Of a DNA stretch of 64,000 nt, positions 17,093 to 26,092 are shown in pieces; the first letter of the stretch is position 1; every line of letters begins with the position of its first letter. The notes under the pieces are model-generated. The model had not been told where the DNA came from and did no database searches. It saw only the letters and a program-made list of their open reading frames with translations. The translations under genes were made by a program, and so were the position numbers. The stretch comes from Deltaproteobacteria bacterium (GTDB taxonomy: Bacteria; Myxococcota_A; UBA9160; UBA4427): assembly GCA_002719955.1 (NCBI GenBank), contig PBFW01000009.1, positions 1-64,000 on the forward strand. The letters run 5' to 3'.

Positions 17093-17869
17093 TCAAGTCG
17101 AAAAGAGTCCCCGAGCGACCACGCCGATCCCCGCCAGCGCCGAAAAAGCCAACACACAGGGTCGCAACCAGCCCGCATCGAGCCTTGCATGAGCGAAGCG
17201 GCTAGCAAAGAGGCCCAGCAGAACGGCCGGCACCATCGTCGCCCCGAAGCGCCAATGAAAAGCCGAAACCTCTCCGACCACACCCAGCGCCAGCAGCGAA
17301 CACGCGATCCCGACCATGAAGGTCGCGCCGAGCGTCGAGCGTACCGTCGGCCCCGGCTCGTGCTGGTAGAGCAGAGCCATCGGTGGACCGCCAACCGAGG
17401 ACGTCGTCCCCATCAATCCGCCCAGGAATCCCGCCGCGGCCTGTGAGCGCCGATCGATCGAGATCGAGATCGAAACCGCGCTCATGACGACCGCGAGGAC
17501 GACGATGCCACCGATCATCAACGACAGGGCCTCGGGTGCCAGCCGGCTCACGAGCCATGCGCCGAGAAGGACGCCGGGGAGACGGCCCAGGGTCGTCCAG
17601 GCGACCGCGGCGTGGTCGATATGCGTACGTTCGCGGAGGGCGCTGCCCAGGGTCATGGGGAGCGCAAGGATGATCGAAGCGGCTGGAACGGCATCGGGCG
17701 CAAAGACCACGATGACCGGGGCGGCGACCAGGTTCAGACCGAACCCGATCGAACCCTGCACGAACGCGCCGGCGAAGACCGACACGAAGATGGCGACGAA
17801 CCCGAGTGGCGTCACATCCAACGCCTCGAGAAGCGGATCCACTAAGCCGTCCAAGCCGCCGACCCGCAA
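17093..17869 (-). CDS. TauE/SafE-family membrane transporter
   Basis: The 258-residue integral membrane protein has about eight hydrophobic segments and the paired repeat layout of TauE/SafE (sulfite or organosulfonate exporter) proteins. The first repeat contains GAFVQGSIGFGLNLVAAPVI, the second GFLGGLMGTTSSVGGPPMAL. Family members move small anions such as sulfite, sulfoacetate or other carboxylates. The substrate here is not inferable. It is the last gene of the accessory block before the rho terminus, and the two stops are about 50 bases apart in the same orientation. The first ATG at 17869 is assumed; later starts are possible. Confidence 0.9.
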   Translation of the reverse strand: MRVGGLDGLVDPLLEALDVTPLGFVAIFVSVFAGAFVQGSIGFGLNLVAAPVIVVFAPDAVPAASIILALPMTLGSALRERTHIDHAAVAWTTLGRLPGVLLGAWLVSRLAPEALSLMIGGIVVLAVVMSAVSISISIDRRSQAAAGFLGGLMGTTSSVGGPPMALLYQHEPGPTVRSTLGATFMVGIACSLLALGVVGEVSAFHWRFGATMVPAVLLGLFASRFAHARLDAGWLRPCVLAFSALAGIGVVARGLFST

Positions 17870-17918
17870 GGGCCCGAGCGCGCGCGACCGCGTACGTCGA
17901 GCGCCGGCGGCGCCCAGA

Positions 17919-19382
17919 TCAAGAGTTCATCGACTCCAGGAACTCGGCATTGTTGTCGGTCTTCTCGATCTTGCCCATCAAGAACTCCATCGAGTCGACG
18001 GGCGAGAGGGGAGCCAGGACCTTGCGCAGGATATACATCCGATTCAGGGAATTTTCGTCCATCAAGAGCTCCTCGCGACGTGTCGCCGAGCGGTTGATGT
18101 CCATGGCGGGATAGGTCCGGCGATCAGCGAGCTTGCGATCGAGCACGATTTCGCAATTACCCGTTCCCTTGAACTCTTCGAAGATGACCTCGTCCATGCG
18201 CGATCCAGTATCGATGAGTGCCGTCCCGACGATCGTCAGGCTGCCACCCTCCTCGACATTTCTCGCGGCGCCGAAGAAACGCTTCGGCTTGTGAAGGGCG
18301 TTCGAGTCGACACCACCGGACAGAATCTTGCCCGAGTGGGGAACGACTGTGTTGTGTGCGCGTGCGAGGCGTGTGATCGAATCAAGCAGGATCACGACAT
18401 CCCGACCATGTTCGACGAGACGTTTCGCCTTCGCAATCACCATGTCGGCGACCTGAACGTGACGCGTCGCGGGCTCATCGAAGGTCGAGGAAATGACCTC
18501 GGCCTTCACCGTGCGTCGCATATCGGTCACTTCCTCGGGCCGCTCGTCGATCAGGAGAACGATCAAATACGCCTCCGGATTGCCCTCGGCGATCGAGTTT
18601 GCGATGTCCTTCAGGAGCATCGTCTTACCGGCCTTCGGCGGCGACGTGATGAGCGCGCGCTGCCCCTTCCCGATCGGCGCGATCAGATCGATGATCCGCG
18701 TCGTCAACGCGCCGGTCGTCGTCTCGAGGGTGAATTTCTCCTCCGGGTAGAGCGGCGTCAGATTGTCGAAGAGGATTTTCTGCTTGGCCTTCTTCGGATC
18801 GTCGAAATTGATCGTCTCGACCTTCAGGAGCGCGAAATAACGCTCGCCTTCTTTGGGCGGCCGAACATGGCCCTCTACGGAATCCCCCGTTCGCAGATTG
18901 AAGCGACGAATCTGGGAAGGCGACACATAGACGTCGTCCGGGCCGGCGAGGTAGTTCTGGTCCGGAGCGCGAAGAAAGCCGAAGCCATCCTGCAGGATCT
19001 CGAGCACACCCTCGGCAAAGATCTTCCCGCGCTTCTCGGTCTGGGTCTTCAGGATCGCGAAGATCAGATCCTGTTTTCGCATCCCGCCGGCATTTTCGAC
19101 ATCCATGGTTTCAGCGAGACTCGCGAGCTCCGACATCGATTTCGCCTTCAGCTCACGAACGACAATCGTTTCCGCATCGTCATCCATCTGCGCATCGAGC
19201 GACGCCTCTTCCTCGGCCAACTCGGCATCGCTCGGAAGGTAGTCCCGTTTGGGTTCGCCACCGCGCCCCCCGCGGCCACCGCCGCCCCCACCCGAGCTTC
19301 GGGATCGTCGCCCCCTGCCTCGTCGACTGCGGTTGGACTGGTTACCGGATCCGTCCTTGTCGGACGCGCGCTCGCTGCTCAC
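17919..19382 (-). CDS. rho: Transcription termination factor Rho
   Basis: Hexameric RNA helicase that ends transcription at Rho-dependent sites. I prefer the GTG at 19382, after AGAGAGAAG, giving 487 residues. The ATG at 19505 would add 41 residues that look untranslated. After a low-complexity RG/G-rich lead ([17 protein letters not shown], about 15-40) come the Rho N-terminal fold, the cold-shock RNA-binding domain ([20 protein letters not shown]), the Walker A loop [12 protein letters not shown], Walker B region [16 protein letters not shown], and the C-terminal ring region [14 protein letters not shown]. In relatives rho is close to prfA; here about 11 kb of accessory DNA separates them. 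Confidence 0.97.
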   Translation of the reverse strand: MSSERASDKDGSGNQSNRSRRGRGRRSRSSGGGGGGRGGRGGEPKRDYLPSDAELAEEEASLDAQMDDDAETIVVRELKAKSMSELASLAETMDVENAGGMRKQDLIFAILKTQTEKRGKIFAEGVLEILQDGFGFLRAPDQNYLAGPDDVYVSPSQIRRFNLRTGDSVEGHVRPPKEGERYFALLKVETINFDDPKKAKQKILFDNLTPLYPEEKFTLETTTGALTTRIIDLIAPIGKGQRALITSPPKAGKTMLLKDIANSIAEGNPEAYLIVLLIDERPEEVTDMRRTVKAEVISSTFDEPATRHVQVADMVIAKAKRLVEHGRDVVILLDSITRLARAHNTVVPHSGKILSGGVDSNALHKPKRFFGAARNVEEGGSLTIVGTALIDTGSRMDEVIFEEFKGTGNCEIVLDRKLADRRTYPAMDINRSATRREELLMDENSLNRMYILRKVLAPLSPVDSMEFLMGKIEKTDNNAEFLESMNS

Positions 19383-19921
19383 GTGGCTTCTCTCTTCGTG
19401 TTTTTGTGGTTTGATCGGTCGGGTGTTCAAATGTGAATTCTGGAATTGGATGGCCCGTCGAGGATCGGCTGAGCCTTGGGTCCGGGGGGAAGGATCATCG
19501 GACATTTGAAGTCAGAGGCCGAAATTCGGTGCCGAGCCAAAAAGGCTCGCTCTCGGACTATCTAAATAGGTTTCTGCTCTGCTTGGGTCGCTTCGGCTTG
19601 CTTTCGAAACGCTCTTGGAGCTCTTCTCGATTGCTTGGTTCTCGAAGGAGATTCCCCGCCTTCTGCCAAGCGCGTCGCCGCACTGGGCGACCCTACTTGC
19701 TACCTGCTCTGGGTGGGGCCCATGAGGCCCATCGACGGGGCTACGTTCGAAGTTGAGTCTTTTACAGAATCCGGGCCCGTTTCGATGCAGGATCCAGAGT
19801 GGAGGCGGATCGAGCGAACCCGGAGTAGATGGAATCTGACCTGGGTCAGCTGCGAGGATCCTCGCGGCTCCGCCAGCGGGGGGCCGGAGCGAATTCAATC
19901 TACGGGGGGGCCCGGAAACTG
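19383..19921. other. Rho leader and rho-pgeF intergenic region
   Basis: About 540 bases without a recognised gene, between the pgeF stop and the rho start. It should contain the rho promoter and leader; a long leader is common for autoregulated rho genes. The only clear structures are the palindromes at 19836-19865 and a G-rich run (19867-19945). Frames crossing it have no family likeness. Confidence 0.5.
19836..19865. repeat. Two adjacent perfect palindromes downstream of pgeF
   Basis: CTGACC-TG-GGTCAG (19836-19849) is a perfect inverted repeat with 6-base arms. Two bases on, GCGAGGATCCTCGC (19852-19865) is a perfect 14-base palindrome. No T run follows on either strand, so this is not a standard intrinsic terminator. 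It may be an RNA hairpin pair at the pgeF 3' end or a protein-binding site ahead of rho. Confidence 0.6.
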
Positions 19922-20611
19922 TCAACCCTGGCAGGGGATTGCCGGGGGGACGCTGATGAAGTGCCTCAACCGCCCCGCGCTGACGCCGTCGCGGCGATAG
20001 GATTCGAATCGACCCGGATCGCAGAGGGTGCAAACCCGGTTCTCGATGCCGATGCGTGTGCTTTCGACCCCGATAGTCTGGATGATTCTTGTCGCCAGCA
20101 GAGGCAGGTCGAGGAGGTAGTGGCCCGGGCGCCCAGGCCTCAGGACCTCATCGAGGAGGCGGGCATAGCGTTCAGCGAGCCCTTTCCGGACCGGGTCATC
20201 CACCTCGTAGCAACACCCGCGCGCCGACGGGCCGATGGCACAGAGCAGGCCCGGCGCGCCAGCCGCCGCTCTGAGCGCGTCGATCCCGGCTTCGATCACC
20301 CCGGCCGCCAATCCACGCCAGCCGGCGTGAATGGCGGCCACCGCCCGAGCATCCCTCGACGCGGCGAGGATCGGGACACAATCGGCGGTCACGATGCCCA
20401 CGCTCATCCCAGGCGTCGCCGAGAGAACCACGTCGGCTTCGATGGCCAAAGGGCCGATCGGGCGATCGACCGCGAGCACCTGCGTTCCATGCACCTGCTT
20501 CGGAAACGTTGTAGAATCGGGAACTTGACTCGCTCGTTGCCCAAACCCATGAGGGATTCCGGCCAATTTGAGAACGGGTTCGCAAAGTACTTCCGCGGCC
20601 TCCGCGCTCAT
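19922..20611 (-). CDS. pgeF: Polyphenol oxidase / peptidoglycan editing factor (PgeF, YfiH/YlmD family)
   Basis: Cytoplasmic Cu/Zn-binding protein of the laccase-domain family. E. coli PgeF removes misincorporated amino acids from muropeptide precursors, and some relatives act on purine nucleosides. The 229-residue length is near normal. Metal-site and core motifs are FPKQVHGTQVLAVD, the TADCVPILAAS segment, and AAIHAGWRGLAAGV, plus the C-terminal FESYRRDG. The ATG at 20611 overlaps the rluD-like stop by four bases, so the two genes are coupled, a common arrangement in bacteria. Confidence 0.93.
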   Translation of the reverse strand: MSAEAAEVLCEPVLKLAGIPHGFGQRASQVPDSTTFPKQVHGTQVLAVDRPIGPLAIEADVVLSATPGMSVGIVTADCVPILAASRDARAVAAIHAGWRGLAAGVIEAGIDALRAAAGAPGLLCAIGPSARGCCYEVDDPVRKGLAERYARLLDEVLRPGRPGHYLLDLPLLATRIIQTIGVESTRIGIENRVCTLCDPGRFESYRRDGVSAGRLRHFISVPPAIPCQG

Positions 20612-21618
20612 GTTGCGGCCGATCCGGTGCGGGAGGGGGGCCGCTCCGCCGGCCCGAAACCCGCCATCAATTCCATCAGATCGTCGGGCAGCGCCGCGTC
20701 GAAATGCATCCGTCGGCCGCTGCGCGGATGCTCGAAACCCAGCCGCTCGGCGTGCAGCGCCGGCCGCCCGAGCACAGCGTCTCGCCCCCGCGCACGGCCG
20801 TAGACGACATCACCGACCAGTGGAAGCCCAGCGGAAGAGAGGTGGACCCGAATCTGATGGGTCCGTCCCGTCTCCGGTCGGATCTCGAGTTCACTCGTAC
20901 CCACCTCGCGAAATCGTCGCAACACCTTCCAATTCGTCACCGAGGGCCGCCCCGCCTTCGTCTCGACCGACATCCGTTTGCGATCCCGCGGATGACGCCC
21001 GACGGGACGATCGATCCGGCCCTCGTCCGCCCGGGGCACACCCCGGACCAGCGTTCGGTAGATGCGGTCGATCGAATGCTCTGCGAATTGCCGAGAGAGA
21101 TGCTGATGAGCGACATCGTTCTTGGCAGCGACGAGTACGCCGGAGGTGCCGCGGTCGAGCCGATGAACGATCCCCGGGCGAAGCACACCTCCGATTCCCG
21201 CCAGGTCGCCGCAGTGATGGAGGAGTCCATTGACGAGCGTGCCCTTCGGATGACCCGGCGCCGGATGGACGACGAGTCCAGCGGGCTTGTCCAGAACGAT
21301 CAGGTCTTCGTCTTCGTGGAGCACGACCAATTCGATCGGCTCGGGCCGCAGATCCATCTCGATCGGCTCGAGCGGACGAGCTTCGATCGTCTCACCTAGC
21401 GCGACTTTGTAGCTCGCTCGCACGCGTTCGTCCGAAACGCGAACTCGCCCCGCGTCGATCCACCTTCGGATCTGAGCCCGAGAGACGCCGGAGAGCTCCG
21501 CGAGAAGCGTATCGACGCGGGTACCGACGCCCGGCTCTTCGACGCTGAATACGAGTGCCCTCCGCGCGCGCCCGACCCGGGTCAAACTCGATGGCGGCGA
21601 CTGCTCATCATCGGTCAT
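20608..21618 (-). CDS. rluD: RluA/RluD-family 23S rRNA pseudouridine synthase
   Basis: Isomerises specific uridines in rRNA. The 336-residue protein has an N-terminal S4 RNA-binding domain (about 34-80, RVDTLLAELSGVSRAQIRRW) and a catalytic domain with HEDEDLIVLDKPAGLVVHPA (101-120) and the catalytic motif GIVHRLDRGTSGVL, where D155 is the nucleophile. The C-terminal SGRRMHFDAALPDD is typical. The symbol follows the S4-containing RluD-like architecture; the exact rRNA position modified cannot be told. It is followed by overlapping pgeF. Confidence 0.93.
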   Translation of the reverse strand: MTDDEQSPPSSLTRVGRARRALVFSVEEPGVGTRVDTLLAELSGVSRAQIRRWIDAGRVRVSDERVRASYKVALGETIEARPLEPIEMDLRPEPIELVVLHEDEDLIVLDKPAGLVVHPAPGHPKGTLVNGLLHHCGDLAGIGGVLRPGIVHRLDRGTSGVLVAAKNDVAHQHLSRQFAEHSIDRIYRTLVRGVPRADEGRIDRPVGRHPRDRKRMSVETKAGRPSVTNWKVLRRFREVGTSELEIRPETGRTHQIRVHLSSAGLPLVGDVVYGRARGRDAVLGRPALHAERLGFEHPRSGRRMHFDAALPDDLMELMAGFGPAERPPSRTGSAAT

Positions 21619-21704
21619 GTCTGCTCATTCAGGGCGCTGACGGATCTAGATCCATCGCGTTTCGGGCTCTTCGCTGAGACCCTTCGTAGAGAAAAGTGCG
21701 ACGA

Positions 21705-22415
21705 TCAATGCCGCGTGAGAAATCGACCCCGCTGGCTCTCTGCACGCGATTGCTGGACGCGTGCCATATAGCTCGGCACGACGGCCTTCGGATCGAGACC
21801 GATCGTCTGGGCGTAGGCCGTAACGAATCCCCGCACGTAGACATCCGCCGGAAGATCCCCGAAATTTTCAGCCTCGATATTGCGAAGGTGGGTCCCGCTG
21901 ACCTTCGTGACTTCGGAGATCTCATCGATCTCGTAGCCACGAAAAAGGCGGTTCCGCCGCAATCGCACCCCGTCGAATTCACCGCGCCCATCGTCCTCGA
22001 TCGCGTCGTATTCCTCGACGACCTCATCCACGGAACCCGAGGCGAAAGCCGCTTCAATACCGTCGACCACCGAATCGTTCCCGCGATCCCCTGGTTCGAA
22101 CTCGGCCTGGGATTCCGCCGGAAAGGGCTTCGCCTGGCTCGCCGTGGGATCCGCCTCGCCGGGAGCGGGTGACGCGACCCTCAAAACCTCATCGTATTGG
22201 GCACGCAATTTCGGATCCGCCAGAATTCGATAAGCGTCATCGAGATGCTCGCAGATCGCCCTCGCATCGCCGCTCTCGAAGACCGAATAGAGGGCGAGCG
22301 AGCCATCGGTATAGGTCTGCCGGGCCGCCCGATACGCGCGATCGACCTCGTCGGACGTAGCGTTCCGCCCGATCTCGAGCAGATCATAATGATCGAGTTC
22401 TTCAATTCCCCTCAT
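21705..22415 (-). CDS. DnaJ-like / RodZ-type helix-turn-helix protein
   Basis: The 236-residue protein has two recognisable parts. Residues about 7-80 resemble a J-domain (HYDLLEIGRNATSDEVDRAY and AYRILADPKLRAQYDEVL), but the HPD tripeptide that stimulates DnaK ATPase is not present; the region reads ARQTYTDGSLALYS. An acidic linker follows. Residues about 148-205 are a RodZ/Cro-type HTH (LFRGYEIDEISEVTKVSGTH and YVRGFVTAYAQTIGLD). Unlike RodZ there is no membrane helix. It overlaps the FlhG-like gene by four bases. Inference: a DNA- or protein-binding adaptor working with that ATPase. Confidence 0.8.
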   Translation of the reverse strand: MRGIEELDHYDLLEIGRNATSDEVDRAYRAARQTYTDGSLALYSVFESGDARAICEHLDDAYRILADPKLRAQYDEVLRVASPAPGEADPTASQAKPFPAESQAEFEPGDRGNDSVVDGIEAAFASGSVDEVVEEYDAIEDDGRGEFDGVRLRRNRLFRGYEIDEISEVTKVSGTHLRNIEAENFGDLPADVYVRGFVTAYAQTIGLDPKAVVPSYMARVQQSRAESQRGRFLTRH

Positions 22416-23440
22416 CGATGCCCCCCTCGCGAATTGCTCCGCCCTTCGACCCGCGCCGCCGATTCTGTGTGCGCGGCTACGCTGGCCGAGGGGAGGCCAA
22501 GCAGTTTGCGCGCGATGCGTTGAAGATAGATCGAGACATCGGCGTCCGGCCGCAGATCCACGATCGGCCGACGCATCGAAACAGATCGTCGCGCCTCATC
22601 GTCGTAGTTCACGTAGCCGAGGTATTCCGCCTCGACACCAAAATATTTCTTGCAGACGCTGCTGACGGCAAAGCCGAGTTTGACGTCCTCGGCCGTTCGT
22701 ACACCGTTCACGATCACTCTCGGTCGGAACACGCGCATGGTCTCGACGAAGCGCCGCGCTTCCTCCGTATCCATCGCCTCAATCTCGCGTAGCAGATCGA
22801 GCGGCGTTCGGATACCGCGCTCGTTGCGCTGGTCCATCGCGAGCGTCACGAGCTGGCGCACCCCGTGGCCCACCATCGCCAACCGCATTCTGCGGTAGAA
22901 GGCTGCTCGCAAAAAAGTGTAGGCGTTCTCCACGGAGGTCGGCTCGGGCTGGAGCACGAGGATTCCGTCGTCGGAAACAAGAAAATAGTCGAGCACCGAG
23001 GCATGGGAGCCTGCGCCGAGATCGAGCATGACGATGTCGGCGTCGAGTTGGCGCAGTCCACGCAAGAGCCGGACCCGGCGGAGATGACTCGGCTGTGCGT
23101 CGGCGAGATTGCCGTGCGTCGCGCCTATCAGGCGAAGGTTCGGAATCGGTGTGTCGATGACTAATTTTCCGAGATCTTCCTCCCGCTCGGAGACGAAGTC
23201 GGCCAGGCTGCGCTGGGGGGTCTGGACACCCAGACAGGTATGCAGGTTTGCACCCTCGAGATCGACATCGACGACGACTACACGCTTGCCGAGTCGCGCG
23301 AGCGATGTCGCCAGGTTCACGGTCACGAAGGTCTTGCCGACGCCCCCTTTCCCGCCGCCGACGGCGAGCAGCCGTGCACCGCGATTCGTTGGGAGAACGG
23401 ATTCGGAGCGGGGACGCGGCTCGCCGGTTGTCGAATTCAC
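22412..23440 (-). CDS. FlhG/MinD-like P-loop ATPase
   Basis: The 342-residue protein belongs to the SIMIBI MinD/ParA group. It has the deviant Walker A GGGKGGVGKTFVTVNLA (KGGVGKT at 31-37), a switch region VVVVDVDLEGANLHTCLG, and IVMLDLGAGSHASVLDYFLV. Spacing and the middle region resemble FlhG (YlxH), which regulates flagellar number and placement. No flagellar genes are in the window, and in this phylum-like context such proteins occur with a DnaJ-like HTH partner, as here (four-base overlap). No obvious C-terminal amphipathic membrane helix is seen. A spatial-organisation role is inferred. Confidence 0.85.
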   Translation of the reverse strand: MNSTTGEPRPRSESVLPTNRGARLLAVGGGKGGVGKTFVTVNLATSLARLGKRVVVVDVDLEGANLHTCLGVQTPQRSLADFVSEREEDLGKLVIDTPIPNLRLIGATHGNLADAQPSHLRRVRLLRGLRQLDADIVMLDLGAGSHASVLDYFLVSDDGILVLQPEPTSVENAYTFLRAAFYRRMRLAMVGHGVRQLVTLAMDQRNERGIRTPLDLLREIEAMDTEEARRFVETMRVFRPRVIVNGVRTAEDVKLGFAVSSVCKKYFGVEAEYLGYVNYDDEARRSVSMRRPIVDLRPDADVSIYLQRIARKLLGLPSASVAAHTESAARVEGRSNSRGGHR

Positions 23441-23706
23441 GTTCGCCTCTCTAAAATCAATTTCGTTCGTCGTGACGCAGACCGACGGGCCCGATCATCT
23501 CGCATCGACCACGACCTTCTGAGCCTGGCGGTTCGGCCGTAACGATTCGAACGCGGCAAGCATCATCACGCGAAGAACACACCGAAGCGACCGCTTGCGC
23601 GGCCGCCCCAAATGACGAACGGGGGCTTTGGGGGGGTACCCCTAACCTACCAAACCCCCGGGGCCAATCAATGAAAGGGGTGTGGAGATCCGAAGCTTCG
23701 ACGCGA

Positions 23707-25113
23707 TCAACGATCGAGCGCGAAGGCCAGGGCTTCCGCGACACGCGGGAGGTCGACGTCACGCAGCGTCCGAACGTCGAGCCAGAGCGCATCCTCGCGA
23801 ACGCGGGCCAAAACCGGGGTCGAAGCATCGCGCAGGTGTGAGGAGACCGCGGGCACGTCCACCCCATCGATCACGACCGCCCAACCCGCCAGCCGATATT
23901 CGGGAAGCGAGCCCCCCCCCACCGCGGCCTCACTCTGAACGATGCGCGCCTTGGCGCGACCCATGAGGACGGGCGACAGCGTTTCCAACAGGCGGGCGGC
24001 CCGCGACTCGAGTTCGGCCGAGGTCGCCCGCAGACCGGCCACGACCGGAATCTCCTCCGAGCGCCGTTCGTCGAGCATGAGATCCAGGGTCGCATCGAGC
24101 GCCGCGACGGTCATCTTGTCGACACGCAACGCCCGCGCCAGAGGGTTCCGCCGCATGGCGTCGATCGACTCAAATCGCCCGAGCAGAATCCCCGTCTGGG
24201 GCCCCCCGAGCAGCTTGTCACCGGAGAAACAGAGGACATCGACCCCGAGCCCGAGACGGCCGGGCGCAAAAGCCTCGTCGGGCAATCCGGCAGCGGCGAG
24301 GTCGAGCAGCGTCCCGCTGCCCAGATCCTCGACCAGCGGAATCCCGCGCGCGTGAGCGAGGTCGGCCAACTCTCGGACATCGGCTTCCGCGACGAAGCCA
24401 CGCTGCTCGAAGTTGCTCCGGTGGACTTTGAGCAGAAGCGCTGTGTCGGGCCCGATCGCATCCTCGTAGTCGGCGAGATGCGTCCGATTCGTGGTCCCGA
24501 CCTCGCGCAGGGATACGCCAGCACGCTGCATGATCGAGGGAATCCGAAAGGAACCGCCGATCTCCACGAGCTCCCCTCGGGAAACGACGACGGATCGACC
24601 GAGGGCCAGCGTGTTGAGCGCCAGCAGGACAGCGGCCGCATTGTTGTTGACGACATGCGCCGCCTCAGCCCCGGAGAGCGCGAGGAGCTTCGCCTCGAGC
24701 GACCCCATTCGCGAGCCACGGCGCCCCGTCTCGAGATCGAGCTCGAGATTCGAGTAGCCCTCGAGCGAGCGAGCGACCGCGACACCAGCCGCCTCCGCCA
24801 GTGGCGCCCGCCCCAGGTTGGTATGCAGAACGACACCGGTCGCATTGATGACCATTCGCGGGTGAGCGGCCCCCAACCGGCGGGCGGAATCGCCGACCTC
24901 GAGGACGAGCGCCTGGAGATCGCCTTCATTCCCGGTAAAATCAGAATCCCCCTGGGAAATCTCATTCCGAATGGCTTCCAACGCATCACGCGCGGCTCGC
25001 CGGACCGCCCAACCCGCCAGCTCGGATTGATAACCCCTCACTTTTTGGATCAGGTGATCTACCGATGGGAGAATCCGGCGGGGATCCGAGTTGACCTTTC
25101 GCTCTAGATCCAT
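23707..25113 (-). CDS. selA: L-seryl-tRNA(Sec) selenium transferase SelA
   Basis: PLP enzyme that converts seryl-tRNA(Sec) to selenocysteinyl-tRNA(Sec) using selenophosphate. The 468-residue protein is full length: N-terminal domain (LPSVDHLIQKVRGYQSELAG), MVINATGVVLHTNLGRAPLA (88-107), YSNLELDLETGRRGSR (120-135), HVVNNNAAAVLLALN, and the PLP lysine K300 in LCFSGDKLLGGPQTG. No selB, selC or selD was seen in the window, so the rest of the pathway must be elsewhere if it exists. It implies that some in-frame TGA codons in this genome may encode selenocysteine. Confidence 0.96.
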   Translation of the reverse strand: MDLERKVNSDPRRILPSVDHLIQKVRGYQSELAGWAVRRAARDALEAIRNEISQGDSDFTGNEGDLQALVLEVGDSARRLGAAHPRMVINATGVVLHTNLGRAPLAEAAGVAVARSLEGYSNLELDLETGRRGSRMGSLEAKLLALSGAEAAHVVNNNAAAVLLALNTLALGRSVVVSRGELVEIGGSFRIPSIMQRAGVSLREVGTTNRTHLADYEDAIGPDTALLLKVHRSNFEQRGFVAEADVRELADLAHARGIPLVEDLGSGTLLDLAAAGLPDEAFAPGRLGLGVDVLCFSGDKLLGGPQTGILLGRFESIDAMRRNPLARALRVDKMTVAALDATLDLMLDERRSEEIPVVAGLRATSAELESRAARLLETLSPVLMGRAKARIVQSEAAVGGGSLPEYRLAGWAVVIDGVDVPAVSSHLRDASTPVLARVREDALWLDVRTLRDVDLPRVAEALAFALDR

Positions 25114-26092
25114 GACTCTAAACCCCAGATTTCTACACGGCCATGCCGGTTCGTGTTCTGAATCGAATTCGTTGATGCATCGAGACCGCAGCGGCCATTC
25201 CCCAAATAGGGGTGCCCATGAAGATGCCCAGATTGGGCAATCTGAACGGGCAAAGGGTAAAAAAAAAGGGACCCCGCGGCCTTACTTCGATTGATTGCCT
25301 CGACGCATCAAGGCTGATCACAGTTGCCCCCTCCATCCGCCGCTCCGGGAATGACCCGTTGGCGGACGAAAAAATATTAGAGAGGGTAGTGAGTGGTAGC
25401 AGGGCCCGCCGCAGACCGGCGAGGTGCAAGCGATTCCGATTTGGATCACCCGGGGGATTCGGACGGCGGCGGGGTGCTGCTGACCACTCGAGGATCTTCC
25501 ATCAAGACCAAGCCGGCACGACCGCAACCGGAACGACCAAACAGCTTTCAACCGACGTCCAACGGAACGTCCACCAACCTTCGAACAACCTTGAACACAG
25601 CGGAGATCAAACAGTTTTTCGCCGGGTCGCGGCGACGGACGCAGGACCGATCCTGCTGCAGAGAAACAAGAAATTAACCAGAGTGCGAGCCATCGAATTG
25701 ATTTTCAATGTCGACACCCAAACGAGCCACCGGCGACGAGACCGGCAGGAAGAACGGGAGTAAGAGTTAGCGTCGATGTCCGCGCGTGCGGCCTAGTCAT
25801 CCGCACACGTCTCGAGTAGAGCCTTCCCGGGAACCAACCGGAGAACGAGAAGGCGCCCGTTCTGGACCAGCAGCACCCACCCGCGCGCCGACCGCCGCCA
25901 CCTCGAACGAGGTCGCCCGGCCATCGGCGCAATATGCGAGGAAGCCCACCGACCCTCTCACGACAACGGGGATCCAATTCGATTGGACTCGCCAGCCCAG
26001 GCGGACCGAATCGGTTCTGCTCGCTCCTTGTTCCGGAACGATTCCGGGCGGAGCGCACGACGAACCGACAGGGCCGCCGAGCAGGCGGAACG
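25114..26092. other. Long divergent intergenic region between selA and the RNase E/G gene
   Basis: Nearly 1 kb with no recognised gene. Frames on either strand lack family likeness. Two small hairpins lie near the selA end: CCCC-AAATA-GGGG (25200-25212) and GCCC-AGATT-GGGC (25226-25238), followed by an A9 run (25259-25267). RNase E genes often have long leaders through which the enzyme controls its own mRNA, so part of this may be the RNase leader. Selenocysteine tRNA was looked for by eye and not seen. Confidence 0.5.

Noticed and set aside
6877-17918. Accessory block read as an integron cassette array
   Set aside because: Only an integrase stub is present and no attC-like repeated sites were recognised by eye between the genes; a computed search could still change this.
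17484-19436. A 650-codon plus-strand open frame over the TauE and rho genes
   Set aside because: It is a shadow of rho and TauE in the opposite strand, both recognised with full motifs.
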